A stretch of DNA of 64,000 nucleotides from Immundisolibacter sp. Lineage in GTDB: Bacteria > Pseudomonadota > Gammaproteobacteria > Immundisolibacterales > Immundisolibacteraceae. Positions 1 through 8,893 of the stretch are shown one piece after another. The notes below the pieces were generated by a model. The model worked only from the letters and a program-made list of their open reading frames with translations. It did not search any database and had not been told where the DNA came from. The stretch covers positions 682,001 through 746,000 of the forward strand of contig NZ_JACIZD010000001.1 in assembly GCF_014359565.1 (NCBI RefSeq), read 5' to 3'. A program made the translations under genes and the position numbers. Position 1 is the stretch's first letter, and each line of letters begins with the position of its first letter.

Positions 1-1392
1 TTCGATAAAGACTACCTCTCAGAATTTGCTAGCTTTTACTCGACTTCGGCTAGGTCTTATCCAAATATTTGTAGGCGTTGGCACTTCTTCTCTGGAGCGT
101 CAATTTCACGAGATACTCTGCGCCGATTTGCAGCCGGTCAAAAGAAAACGCTTCGCAGGCTCCAAGAGTGCTATGTTGGATTTTCTGTCATTCGACCTAT
201 CCCGTCGGCTCCATTCGGAAAAACTGTTCTCAAATGGTATCCTGATCAAGACTTGGATACGCCTCGCGTAACCAATCCATCGCGGCCATATCATGTTCAT
301 CTCTTGGGTCAGGAGTTAACCGTGACCGGTCTCGCGTGGCAACAGCAGGATGTTGCGGTGGCGGCCTGTGCGACTGTAGGTCTGTGGACGATGTTTCAAT
401 CTTCAGCGTTTGATGAGAATCACGCAATTCCAACCACTGCGGAGATTACAAAAAAGGCCAACTTGGGTTTTTCGGCTGGCAGGCGGATATTCCCAAGCAG
501 GAGTCTTACTTGGGAGCAGATTAGTGAGGCCATCAAAGCATGTGATCTCTCCCCATTGGTGATTGACGGAGATATTGAAACGAACCATAGTGGGCGTGGC
601 TTCTCAAAAAAATTGTTTGCCACTACCTGCGCGGCTTTTATTCGATCTGGCTATCCGGTCTTAATGTTGGGGCATATTCTCGGGGGTGGTGGGCATGCAA
701 CTGTCGCAGTTGGGTTTCGTTCGCGTTTGTCAGATAAAGTAGCGCTGCCAAATGTCGTACCGCAAGATTCTAGTATTAATGTTATATATGTCAACGAGGA
801 CAACGTTGGTCCTTATGTAAGAACGGAAATCGGGTTTGTTGACGAAGTTGACCAGCGCGAAGACCAGCGTGTTTGTCTTAGGGATCGGCCTCCAGCCTAT
901 GCGCAGAATGCGGCTGCCATTGGGTATGAGTTTGTTCCTAGGCAGCTTATTTGTGGGGTTCATAATGATTTGAGAATGGGGCACGACCAGCTGCTTGGCT
1001 ATGCGGAGTGGCTTGCGGGGGTCTTTTCTCAGGTGCTTGAGGTTGCAAGCAGCGCGCGTGGTGTTCAGTATGATGGGCCACTTTTCTCAGCGCGATTTGT
1101 TCGGTTGGCCGACTATTTGGGTCAAGGGCTCAAAGAGCTATTGAGTGACGTGCCTGCTGTTCTATCGAAAGTACGGTTGGGCTTGGTGGAACACGTGCGG
1201 CCCATGCCCCTTTACATTGGGTTGATCAGAATAGGTTTAAGTGATTCGCATTCGTCAGTGCTTGCAGACATTCTTTTGGATACAACCGACACGGACCATA
1301 GTCCGACTACCGCTCTCGCGTTGGTTAGTTACTTGCCGCTAGTGTCCGCCTCTTTTCGGCAGTGGGCGATTCCTATTGTTGACGCATTTTAA
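1..1392 (+). CDS. Papain/C39-like cysteine peptidase domain protein, 5' end outside the window
   Basis: The frame is open from base 1, so the true start lies upstream; 463 residues are visible. A TTG at 253 is the first alternative start, but sequence before it reads as ordinary protein. The pattern fits a papain-fold cysteine peptidase: Gln-Gln-Asp followed by the nucleophile candidate Cys at 367-369 (AACATVGLW), then His at 694-696 (GGHATVAVGF), then Asn at 793-795 (YVNEDNVGPY). The order Gln, Cys, His, Asn/Asp is that of C39/papain enzymes. The remaining 200 residues carry no motif I recognise. Sampled lines are 40-50% GC against 65-78% elsewhere, so the gene was probably acquired recently. 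No signal peptide can be judged because the N-terminus is missing. The peptidase fold is an inference from motif order; the substrate is unknown. The 113 bases that follow hold no recognisable feature. Confidence 0.6.
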   Translation, partial: FDKDYLSEFASFYSTSARSYPNICRRWHFFSGASISRDTLRRFAAGQKKTLRRLQECYVGFSVIRPIPSAPFGKTVLKWYPDQDLDTPRVTNPSRPYHVHLLGQELTVTGLAWQQQDVAVAACATVGLWTMFQSSAFDENHAIPTTAEITKKANLGFSAGRRIFPSRSLTWEQISEAIKACDLSPLVIDGDIETNHSGRGFSKKLFATTCAAFIRSGYPVLMLGHILGGGGHATVAVGFRSRLSDKVALPNVVPQDSSINVIYVNEDNVGPYVRTEIGFVDEVDQREDQRVCLRDRPPAYAQNAAAIGYEFVPRQLICGVHNDLRMGHDQLLGYAEWLAGVFSQVLEVASSARGVQYDGPLFSARFVRLADYLGQGLKELLSDVPAVLSKVRLGLVEHVRPMPLYIGLIRIGLSDSHSSVLADILLDTTDTDHSPTTALALVSYLPLVSASFRQWAIPIVDAF

Positions 1393-1505
1393 CTTTTTTA
1401 TTGCTGTGCGTGGCAAGGGGTTTTGTCGCGGTCGACCGGGTCAATGTCGGTAGACATGGGTCGATTTGATGAGGGGAAGTGCCGATGTCAGCGGGGCGCG
1501 TACAG

Positions 1506-2534
1506 TTATTGACAGTACTCCAAGGCCACTCGCGCTAACGCGCTTGTGGGTGAAAACTCCAGGTTTACGTTCTGAACAACGCGCCACTCGTGAAGTCGGG
1601 TTGGTACAGTGATTACGCCAGCCTCAACGCCGACTATCTGGTAACCAATCGGTTCGCCGTATAGGCCCAGCCGGTCTGACCAAGCGCGGGCCAGCGTGAC
1701 GTTGAGCTCTTTGCGCTGCACATAGGGGCCACCCAGGACTTCCACGAAGTCGGCCCAGCTTCCCGTGTCTGCTGCTTGTCTTGCCGCTTCGAGCACGCCT
1801 TCCGGCGCTTGCGCGATGCGGCGCAATTCGCGCCAGATGCTCACCGGCGGCCCGCCGATTTGCTGGAATTGTCGAATGCCCCAGGTGCTCGCCCAGGCTG
1901 TCACCCTCTCGGCGGCCGTTTGTCCGTCCTGCCCGGATTCGTCCTCGTCGATATAGGTGCCGTCCACGTTCTTCGAGACGTACTTGGCGACGTACCCGGT
2001 CGCACGGCCTTTGCTGCGGTCGATCGCTATCGCTTCGAAACGGTGGGTGGCCGCGCCCGGCTCGTCGGGGTGTTCCGACAGGGCGTAGTGACGAAGAATT
2101 TCTCTTACCGTTTCGGTTTGATTGGGGCGCATGAACATCAGCACATGCCAATGGGGCGTTTCGTCGTGGTGTGGTTCGGCAATACGAAGGCCGTAGGGGC
2201 GAACGCCAGCGCGGGCCAATGCTGTCCGGGCGCGCGCCCACAACTTGCACAGGTAAGCCTGTGCTTCACCCGGTGTTGTGGCGTCATAGCGTGGATTCGG
2301 GTCTCCGCTCACCGATAAGCTGCGGTGCATGCGTCCCGGACAGGTGATCGTGTAGAACTCGCCGACATCGCCGCTACGGTCGGCCCGGAAGTGGGCCGAC
2401 ATCCGGCGGTTCCTGGCCGCCGCAGCCGCTGACCGGGGGCGCTCGAAGGGTCGCCCCTGGTCGTCTTCGATGTCGACGCAGCGGGCGACGGACAAGGTCG
2501 CCGAATCGGACAAAATAGCGGACATTCCGGGCAA
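1506..2534 (-). CDS. Phage gpA-family replication endonuclease (HUH), short form or remnant
   Basis: A 342-residue protein resembling the replication gene A proteins of P2-like phages, which nick the origin for rolling-circle replication. The metal-binding HUH motif is in TPHWHVLMF (residues 127-134), preceded by [12 protein letters not shown]. The catalytic tyrosine motif is [12 protein letters not shown], with Tyr181, Tyr185 and Lys188. An upstream TCPGRMH and an NPRYDATTP segment also fit the family. It starts at TTG 2534 or ATG 2525; an in-frame TGA lies just upstream, and neither start has a clear ribosome site. P2 gpA is about 760 residues, so both flanks are short here. No other phage genes lie nearby, so it is either a remnant of an integrated element or a compact stand-alone Rep. 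It is transcribed away from the fic gene, with under 75 bases between them. Confidence 0.75.
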   Translation of the reverse strand: MPGMSAILSDSATLSVARCVDIEDDQGRPFERPRSAAAAARNRRMSAHFRADRSGDVGEFYTITCPGRMHRSLSVSGDPNPRYDATTPGEAQAYLCKLWARARTALARAGVRPYGLRIAEPHHDETPHWHVLMFMRPNQTETVREILRHYALSEHPDEPGAATHRFEAIAIDRSKGRATGYVAKYVSKNVDGTYIDEDESGQDGQTAAERVTAWASTWGIRQFQQIGGPPVSIWRELRRIAQAPEGVLEAARQAADTGSWADFVEVLGGPYVQRKELNVTLARAWSDRLGLYGEPIGYQIVGVEAGVITVPTRLHEWRVVQNVNLEFSPTSALARVALEYCQ

Positions 2535-2606
2535 TGCGTTTCAAGCGTATGATCGGCAACCGGCTGTCATATAAGAAAATTATTGACCATACAACAGGAC
2601 ATTCTG

Positions 2607-3788
2607 GTGGACATCCAGGACCCACAAAAGCTTGCCCTACGTGTCGAGACTGACCGCTTCGGCCCGTTCACGTTTCAGGTCGGCCTGAACCTGCAGGCGC
2701 TGGAACTGCCGCTGGTGCGGATCAAGGATGCTCATCGGCGTTTCATCGGCTCGCCGCTCGCGCAAGTGGCCAACCAGCTTGAGCAGGAAGTGCTGGTGGA
2801 GTCCGTGCACGGCACCAACACCATCGAAGGCGGCGACCTTACCCCAGAGGAAACGGGCGCGGTGCTGGCGCTGCCGCCGGAGCAGATCAAGGCGGAGCGG
2901 CAGCTACGGGTGCGCAACATCAAGGCGGCCTACGATCTGGCCCATGCCACGGCGGCCGATCCGCGCTGGCGCCTCGACGTCGATTTCCTGCGCGCCGCGC
3001 ACCTCACCCTGTGCCGTGACCTGCCCCATGAGAACTACCAGCCGGGCGTCATCCGCAACAATCCCCGCAACAGCATCACGCGCGTGGGTGACGCCGCGCA
3101 CGGCGGCCAGTACAAACCGCCCCAATACGGTCGGGACATCGAGCGCCTGCTGCAGGGATTGGTGCACTGGCACGACACGCTGCTGGACGCTGGCGTACCC
3201 CCGACCATCCGGGCGCCGCTGGTGCACCTTTACTTCGAACGGATTCACCCGTTCTGGGACGGCAATGGCCGGGTCGGCCGCGTCATCGAAGCAACGCTGC
3301 TGCTGCAGGGGGGGTTCCGCTACGCACCGTTCGCGTTGTCGCACTTCTACCTGGAGCATATCGACGCGTATTTCAGCCTATTCAACACCTGCCGCAAGGC
3401 GGACGAAGCCGACAAGGCGCATCCGAACCAGGCGTTCGTGGCCTTCCACCTGGACGGCATGCGCCAGACGCTGGATGCGCTTCACGACCGGGTGAACCGT
3501 ATCGTCGATCAGTTGCTGTTCGATGCCCGCCTGGTGGCCGCGCTTGAGGCTGGGGAACTCAACCCGCGCCAGTACGCCATCGTGCGCAGGGTGCTGGACA
3601 ACGGCCGGCCGCTCGCGCTGACCGAGCTGCGTCAAAGCTCGGCCTACCAGACTCTCTACCGCAAAAAAACGGACAAGACCAAACAGCGCGACCTGCGCCG
3701 GTTGCGCGAGCAGGGCTGGCTGCGGGTGGATGCCGGCGGCATGTTGAGGCCGGGCATTACCGCCGGACCAGATGATGGCGTGCCCTGA
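2607..3788 (+). CDS. Fic family protein (AMP-transferase) with N-terminal inhibitory helix and C-terminal winged helix
   Basis: Fic enzymes transfer AMP, or another nucleotide part, onto hydroxyl side chains of target proteins. The core HPFWDGNGR motif is complete (His214 to Arg222 counted from GTG 2607), so the protein should be active. The inhibitory motif (S/T)xxxE(G/N) is present as TNTIEG (Thr70, Glu74), making it a self-inhibited class II Fic. The last 80 residues (LNPRQYAIVRRVL onward) look like a winged helix that could bind DNA. I prefer GTG 2607 because AGGA lies 7 bases upstream; an in-frame TTG at 2583 has no such site and would add 8 residues. The stop is 128 bases from the convergent restriction enzyme gene. 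Stand-alone Fic genes are common in accessory regions, and nothing here shows a dedicated antitoxin. The family call is firm; the target is unknown. Confidence 0.9.
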   Translation: MDIQDPQKLALRVETDRFGPFTFQVGLNLQALELPLVRIKDAHRRFIGSPLAQVANQLEQEVLVESVHGTNTIEGGDLTPEETGAVLALPPEQIKAERQLRVRNIKAAYDLAHATAADPRWRLDVDFLRAAHLTLCRDLPHENYQPGVIRNNPRNSITRVGDAAHGGQYKPPQYGRDIERLLQGLVHWHDTLLDAGVPPTIRAPLVHLYFERIHPFWDGNGRVGRVIEATLLLQGGFRYAPFALSHFYLEHIDAYFSLFNTCRKADEADKAHPNQAFVAFHLDGMRQTLDALHDRVNRIVDQLLFDARLVAALEAGELNPRQYAIVRRVLDNGRPLALTELRQSSAYQTLYRKKTDKTKQRDLRRLREQGWLRVDAGGMLRPGITAGPDDGVP

Positions 3789-3916
3789 AGGCAGCCGGCG
3801 CGAGGGGCGTCGCTGTTATCGCGGCGGGCCGGCAGGCATGGGCGGATCAGGTCTCGCCGCCCCGGCCCGGTGGTCTTGATCCCGGGATGAATCGGCCCCG
3901 CAGGCCGCCGTGGCGT

Positions 3917-6900
3917 TCACAGGTCCAGATGCTCCTGCTGGCGTGCGGTCGCCGGGGCGGTGCGCAGTGCCGGCGGTGGCGGGCCGAGTGCCGCGCCGGT
4001 CAGCAGCGGCCCGGCCAGGATGCGTTCGAGCAGTTCGGACTGCGCGCCGTAGCCGGCCAGGGTTTCTTCCAGCAGGTGCAGCAGGGCCAGCAGCTCGGTG
4101 GTGTACTCGGCCGGCCAGGCGGCGGGCGCGATGTCGTCCAGCGGCGAGGACTTGCGGCCCTTGCGCTGGCGCATGCGGTAACCCAGCCAGGACTGCACCA
4201 CCTTGAGGCCGGACACCTCGAAGTTCCACACCGCTGGCGCCACGGGCGCGAACTCCCCCGTGCCCACCTGCAACACCTGCCGGGCCGGGTCATAGGCGTA
4301 GCGCTGCGGCAGGCCGGCGCCGTCCTCCGCCGCCACGGCGCGCAGGCAGCGGGCATGGCCGGCGGGCCAGGTCTGGCCTTGCGCAAAGCGCTCGCCGTAG
4401 CTGTGCAGGTACAGCAGCCGGCGGCCGAGCGCGCAGGCGGCCGCGAACAGCGTGCCGTCCAGCGTGACCGGCACGTGCACGGCGCGGTTCTGGAGTTCGG
4501 CGCCAAAGCGGGCGGTGTAGGCCGGCTGGGCCAGCACGGCGTACAGGTAAGCGGCGATGTCTGGCACCGTTACGGCGCGGCCGTATTCGGCGGCGAGTGT
4601 TTCCAGCAGGCGCGGGTGCAGGTTGGGTCGTGTGGCGGCGGCGTCGCGCCACAGCGGCAGGATGTCTTTGGCGCCACGGCCGGAAAAATGATCCAGGTCC
4701 GGCGGGTCCGCTGAAACGGTGAGCGCTGGCCCGTCGCCGAGAGGCTTGGTGAGCAGGCTGGAGAAGTAGATCTGCGCTGGCGAGAGCGTGAGCCACAGCG
4801 GCGCACGCGGGCGGGACAGGAGCCTTCCGTCGAATGCAATGAACTGCCGGTCGAAAGATCGGTATCCATAGGGGCGAATCGGCGGCGCCGCGGCGTCGGA
4901 GGGTAAGGTCGCGATCGCGGGGGCCGGCCGCGCATCCTCCCCACCGATGGTTTTATAGCGCTCCCCAACTACACGGTCCGTGCTTTCGGCGAATAGATGC
5001 GCCCGGTCCGCGGCTTGCAGCAATGTTCGCCAGCGCTTTTCGAGCACATCTGCCGTCGGCGCAATAGGCCAGATGCGCTTGGCTTGTACGCCGGAGTGCT
5101 GCCACGGCATCAATTCCGTCAGTGCCGGCCAGTCGAAAAACGCCGCCGTGCTGCGCGGCCGCAGTGGCGCGGCCCAGTCGCCGGGGCAGACATCGAAGTG
5201 CAGGTCGGCGAAGTCCTGCACGCCTTCCAGTCGGTCGAGCTTTTCCGCCCGCGTGCCTTCCAGCCGGCAGTAGTGCACGGCCGCCGGGGTGGCCGGGTCC
5301 GGCGCGCCGTAGCGCACGGCGATGGCAATCGCCACCGGCGTCTGGATGTCGAACACGTTCTCGTCTTGGCGGGTGCCGCGGCCCTCGCCGCCCAGGTCCA
5401 CGATCCACACCTCGTCGCAGGTCCGGCGCAGGTGTTCGCGCATGCCGGCGAAGGCGTCGCCGTCCAGGTACGAGGCGGCGGTGATGAAGCTCACCACGCC
5501 CGGACCGGGCGCGTCGCCCGGCGCCGCGGTTTCGAACACCTTCCACAGCGCCCAGCGCCAGAAGTACACGTACAGGTTGTAGAGGTTCTTGAGCTGCCCG
5601 CCCTTGCCGGCGGCGCGCACCGGCTCGGCGTAGTCGCGCAGGATGGCGTCGGTGCCGTCCTTGGCCTCGCCCCAGCGCACCCAGGCGCCGGTGGCGGCGC
5701 GGTTGTCGGCGTCGGCGGCGGCGTGGCGGTCGTAGGGCGGGTTGCCGATGCACACCAGGATCGGCGTGCGCTCCTTCACGTCGCGCGCGCGGCGGTGCTG
5801 CTCGCCGATGGGCCGATACATCAGCGGCAGCTCGGGAATGCGCTCGTGCGGCGATTCGAGCGTGTTGGTCAGAAAGATGTTGACGCCCTGCGCCAGCGGC
5901 GGCGCGCCGGCTTCGCGCAGCGCGCGGGTCAGGCGCAGCGCCGCCACCGCGTAGGGGCCGACCATCAGCTCGAAACCGTAGAGCTGCCGCGCCAGGTTCT
6001 GCGCCCGGCCGGGCAGTGCGCCGGCGCCTTCCCGCTCGCGCACGCGCTCGGCGGTGTGCTCGACGATGCCCAGCAGGTAGGTGCCGGTGCCGACCGCCGG
6101 GTCCAGCGTGGCGACGCCGGCATCGGCAAAGCCAAAGCGCTTGCCCAGGCGCTGGCGCAGCAGCGCGTCCACCAGCCGCACCTGTGCCTGCACCACCTCC
6201 ACCGGGGTGTAGTAGGCGCCGGCGTTCTTGCGCAGCCTGGGGTCGTAGGCGGCCAGAAAGTCTTCGTAGAAGTGCAGCCAGGGGTCGCGCCGGCCGTGCG
6301 TCATGGTGCCCGGCGGCACGGCGCGCACCACGCGCTGGATGAGCGCCACCGAGGCGCCGATGTCGGCGCGCAGTTGCGGGTCGGTGAGCACGTCCAGCGC
6401 GCGGGCGAGCAGCGAGTTGGCGTGCGTGAGGCTTTCCACCGCCGCGTCCAGCAGCAGCGTGTCGCTGCCGTCCGAGCGCGCCAGCAGCAGGGCGAACACC
6501 ACCGTCTGGGCGTAGGAATCGGCCAGCTCCGCGTCGCTGGCGTCGGGGAACAGGTACGCCCGCCAGTCGTGCGCCACCGCCTGCATGGCCGGCGACTGGC
6601 GGGCCAGCGCGTCGTGCACGTCGTCGCGCAGCAAGCGGCACAGCGGGGCAATGAGGGCGGCGAGCTGACCGGCCGAGGCCGGCACCAGCGGTTCCCAGGC
6701 GTAGAAGTCGCGCAGCAGGGCATCGAGCGCGGCTACGCCCGCGTCGTCCAGCGCCCGCGCACCGAGCTGCGTCAGGTCGCCGGCAAAGCGCGCGCGGCGC
6801 AGGCACTCGCCGCTGCGGTAAAGCGCCCAGTCGTTGCCGTCGGTGTAGACCAGGTTCGGCAGGTGCGCGAAGCGCTGCCACTGCTGGCGGTTGTGGCCGG

Positions 6901-7189
6901 TGTAGCGGCCCACGTCCACGCCCGTGCCCGGCGCCTTCAGTTCCACGTAGCCGCACAGCAGTGCGCCGACAGTGACGGCAAAGTCGGGCCGGCCGGGCTG
7001 GTCCGGCAGCGGGCTTTCGTCCTTGGCCACCACGACTAGTCCCTGCATCGTGCCCATGGCGGTGAGCAGGCGTTCGGTCGGGCCGCGCAGCTGGTCTTCC
7101 GGCTGGCCGGCGGCGTGGGCGGCGAACTTGGCGGCTACCTCGGCTGCGAAGGTCTGTGCGGGCTGCGGATGCTGGGCGGGGGCTGTCAT
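3917..7189 (-). CDS. Type IIG/ISP-like restriction-modification enzyme (nuclease plus N6-adenine methyltransferase in one chain)
   Basis: One 1090-residue polypeptide probably both cuts and methylates DNA. The N-terminus has a PD-(D/E)xK nuclease pattern: RPDF (Asp69) then VELK (Glu83, Lys85). The methyltransferase domain follows, with GAYYTP (325-330), SAM motif I LDPAVGTGTY (about 363-372) and catalytic NPPY (484-487), typical of gamma-class N6-adenine enzymes. The C-terminal third has GYRSFDRQFI and AKDILPLW segments of the kind seen in type ISP enzymes, where this part recognises the target. No DEAD/DEAH or Walker motif is visible, so the ATP-driven helicase of LlaGI-type ISP enzymes is absent and type IIG behaviour is the better inference. 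ATG 7189 is taken as start; GTG 7207 is in frame. Neither has a good ribosome site. GC content resembles the host. Confidence 0.85.
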   Translation of the reverse strand: MTAPAQHPQPAQTFAAEVAAKFAAHAAGQPEDQLRGPTERLLTAMGTMQGLVVVAKDESPLPDQPGRPDFAVTVGALLCGYVELKAPGTGVDVGRYTGHNRQQWQRFAHLPNLVYTDGNDWALYRSGECLRRARFAGDLTQLGARALDDAGVAALDALLRDFYAWEPLVPASAGQLAALIAPLCRLLRDDVHDALARQSPAMQAVAHDWRAYLFPDASDAELADSYAQTVVFALLLARSDGSDTLLLDAAVESLTHANSLLARALDVLTDPQLRADIGASVALIQRVVRAVPPGTMTHGRRDPWLHFYEDFLAAYDPRLRKNAGAYYTPVEVVQAQVRLVDALLRQRLGKRFGFADAGVATLDPAVGTGTYLLGIVEHTAERVREREGAGALPGRAQNLARQLYGFELMVGPYAVAALRLTRALREAGAPPLAQGVNIFLTNTLESPHERIPELPLMYRPIGEQHRRARDVKERTPILVCIGNPPYDRHAAADADNRAATGAWVRWGEAKDGTDAILRDYAEPVRAAGKGGQLKNLYNLYVYFWRWALWKVFETAAPGDAPGPGVVSFITAASYLDGDAFAGMREHLRRTCDEVWIVDLGGEGRGTRQDENVFDIQTPVAIAIAVRYGAPDPATPAAVHYCRLEGTRAEKLDRLEGVQDFADLHFDVCPGDWAAPLRPRSTAAFFDWPALTELMPWQHSGVQAKRIWPIAPTADVLEKRWRTLLQAADRAHLFAESTDRVVGERYKTIGGEDARPAPAIATLPSDAAAPPIRPYGYRSFDRQFIAFDGRLLSRPRAPLWLTLSPAQIYFSSLLTKPLGDGPALTVSADPPDLDHFSGRGAKDILPLWRDAAATRPNLHPRLLETLAAEYGRAVTVPDIAAYLYAVLAQPAYTARFGAELQNRAVHVPVTLDGTLFAAACALGRRLLYLHSYGERFAQGQTWPAGHARCLRAVAAEDGAGLPQRYAYDPARQVLQVGTGEFAPVAPAVWNFEVSGLKVVQSWLGYRMRQRKGRKSSPLDDIAPAAWPAEYTTELLALLHLLEETLAGYGAQSELLERILAGPLLTGAALGPPPPALRTAPATARQQEHLDL

Positions 7190-7544
7190 GGGCGCAAAAG
7201 CGTACACCGTTTGGGGTGATGTCCGGACTGCGTATGAGGTGTGCCGTGTAGAGGTTGCCCGCTGTTTTGTGCCTGCGCAGATTCACGCGCTGCGGCGGTG
7301 CTAGACTTGGTTTTCGTTTTAGGCCTCGGGGTGTTCGTCGTGTCGAGTGCGTTGTGCGAGATTCCGTCTTTTGTGTAGGGCGGGTCTTGTCAGTCTCCGG
7401 CAAGGGAATGCGGATTCATTCAGGTACTTCGGTCCGGTGCAAGTCGGAATTCGTTACAAGTGGCGACCTGGCTCCGGTAATAAACCGGGGTGTTGAATAG
7501 AATCATTCATTCATGAATTCCCTATCTTCAGTCATTATCTATAC
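7190..7544. other. Gene-free 355-bp stretch upstream of two divergent genes
   Basis: This stretch separates the restriction enzyme start from the small protein at 7545. It is less GC-rich near its right end. It contains the short palindrome ATTCATGAAT around 7507-7516 and a small CCGG-TAATAAA-CCGG inverted repeat around 7475-7489, either of which could be an operator. I see no convincing -35/-10 pair and no gene for a controller protein. Short open frames here lack ribosome sites and protein-like composition. Confidence 0.4.
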
Positions 7545-7790
7545 ATGGCATATCTGATCGTAAAGCAGACCAAGAAAACCCTTTCCAAGGGCAAGTTCCT
7601 CGATCGCGAGAGCGGAGAAATTTACGAACGCGAACGGTTGACCACGGATAGGGAAGCCTATCTGAACAGCGTGGATCCGGTGTGCTGGGTGCCGTGGATC
7701 GACATGGCGATGACCTTCTCCACCCGCGCCAAGGCAGAGCAGATACGACGCGTTTTGCCGATCGAGAACGTGTCGATCGAAGTCGTGTAG
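7545..7790 (+). CDS. Small hypothetical protein (81 aa)
   Basis: I do not recognise this protein. It is soluble, has no signal peptide or membrane segment, begins MAYLIVKQTKK and contains a Trp-Val-Pro-Trp segment in its second half. Its residue composition is balanced and quite unlike the Arg/Ala-rich shadows typical of this DNA, which supports a real gene. A terminator hairpin with a T-run lies 119 bases after the stop (7909-7943), consistent with a short transcript ending before the AEC transporter gene. No Shine-Dalgarno is visible before ATG 7545, so it may be weakly or leaderlessly translated. It follows the restriction enzyme in divergent orientation, but there is no sequence evidence for a functional link. 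Confidence 0.6.
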   Translation: MAYLIVKQTKKTLSKGKFLDRESGEIYERERLTTDREAYLNSVDPVCWVPWIDMAMTFSTRAKAEQIRRVLPIENVSIEVV

Positions 7791-7908
7791 CGGCGCATCC
7801 AGTCCGGACGGGCCACTCGGCCGGATACTCCCTAAGTCCGCTCTTGCGGTGCCCGGACGGGATTACCTGCCCTGGGCATTGCCGCCTATCGGGCAAAAGA
7901 CGCCAATC

Positions 7909-7943
7909 ACCGCCCGCCGCTGTCCGCGGATGGCGGTTTTTTT
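7909..7943 (+). terminator. Intrinsic terminator after the 81-aa gene
   Basis: An ACCGCC arm (7909-7914) and a GGCGGT arm (7932-7937) form a stem, followed by a run of seven T ending at 7943. It would end transcription from the 81-aa gene before the AEC transporter, whose ATG is 29 bases further on. Confidence 0.75.
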
Positions 7944-7972
7944 GTAGCCGCGCAGCGCGAGGACTGTTCGAA

Positions 7973-8893
7973 ATGTACGAACGTCTATTGCCGATGATCC
8001 TGATCCTGGCGTCCGGCCTGGCCTGGCGGCTGGTGCTGCCCGGTGGTATTCCGATGCAGCAGGTGCGTCAGGTGCTCAACACCCTGGTCATCAACCTGCT
8101 GGTGCCGGCGCTGATTTTCGGCGTGTTCCTGAATGCCCACCCGGAGCCGGCGCTGTACCGCGTGCCCTTGGTGGCGCTGGTCACGATCAGCGTGTGCCTG
8201 GGCGCCGGGCTGCTGGTGTTCGGCGCCATGCTGCGGGCCGGGCACCTGACGCGCGCCGAGGCCGGGGCGGCGGTGCTGGCGGTCGGCTTTGGCAATGGCC
8301 TGGGCGCTGCGCTGGCGGTGGTGGAGGGCCTGTTTGGCGGCACCGCCACGCGCGTGCCCCTGATGTACGAGATGTTCGCCACGGTGCCGGTGCACTGGTC
8401 GCTGGGCGTGGCGCTGGCGGCGTGGTTCGGCGGCGCAGCGGTCGGCTGGAAGAGCGCGCTGGTGGTGCTGCGCATGCCGCCTTTCTGGGCCACGCTGGTT
8501 GCGCTCGCCGTCAACGCCAGCGGCGTGGTGGTGCCCGATAGCCTGGTTCACGCCTTTGGCGTGCTGGGCCAGGCTTCGGTGCCGCTGCTGCTGTTCGTGG
8601 TCGGCAGCACGTTCACGTTCAAGGGCCTGTCGCGCTTGTCCGTGCTGGTGCCGGTGGTGCTGCTGCGGCCGGTGCTGGGCGTGGCGGCGTGCCTGCTGGC
8701 GGCGCGGGCGCTGAATCTCGACGGCACGCTGCTGACTGCCACGGCGATCGTGGCGGCGGCGCCGTCGGTGGCGGTGGGGATTGCGATCTGCGAGCGCTTC
8801 AAGCTCGATTCGGCGTTGTTCACCGCCGCGCTCACCGTGACGACGGTGTTGTACGTGGTCGTTGCGCCCTATCTGCAAGGCTGGATTGGATGA
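7973..8893 (+). CDS. AEC family transporter (auxin efflux carrier-like)
   Basis: A 306-residue integral membrane protein of the AEC family, inner-membrane secondary carriers that usually move organic acids or similar metabolites. It starts MYERLLPMILI and consists of alternating hydrophobic spans with short polar loops, about ten segments. Features of the family include an N-terminal half ending in an acidic loop and a C-terminal half with FWATLVALAVN, PLLLFVVGSTF and TATIVAAAPSVAVG stretches. The start ATG 7973 has GAGGA about ten bases upstream; longer in-frame extensions run back through the terminator and are not credible. Length matches the family norm of about 300-320. It stands alone, so the substrate cannot be inferred from neighbours. 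Confidence 0.85.
   Translation: MYERLLPMILILASGLAWRLVLPGGIPMQQVRQVLNTLVINLLVPALIFGVFLNAHPEPALYRVPLVALVTISVCLGAGLLVFGAMLRAGHLTRAEAGAAVLAVGFGNGLGAALAVVEGLFGGTATRVPLMYEMFATVPVHWSLGVALAAWFGGAAVGWKSALVVLRMPPFWATLVALAVNASGVVVPDSLVHAFGVLGQASVPLLLFVVGSTFTFKGLSRLSVLVPVVLLRPVLGVAACLLAARALNLDGTLLTATAIVAAAPSVAVGIAICERFKLDSALFTAALTVTTVLYVVVAPYLQGWIG

Noticed and set aside
7469-7530. Promoter for the 81-aa gene
   Set aside because: TTGAAT at 7493 and TATCTT at 7523 are 24 bases apart, too far for a sigma-70 promoter.
7682-7972. Upstream extension of the AEC transporter
   Set aside because: It runs through the 81-aa gene and a terminator; ATG 7973 has a good ribosome site.
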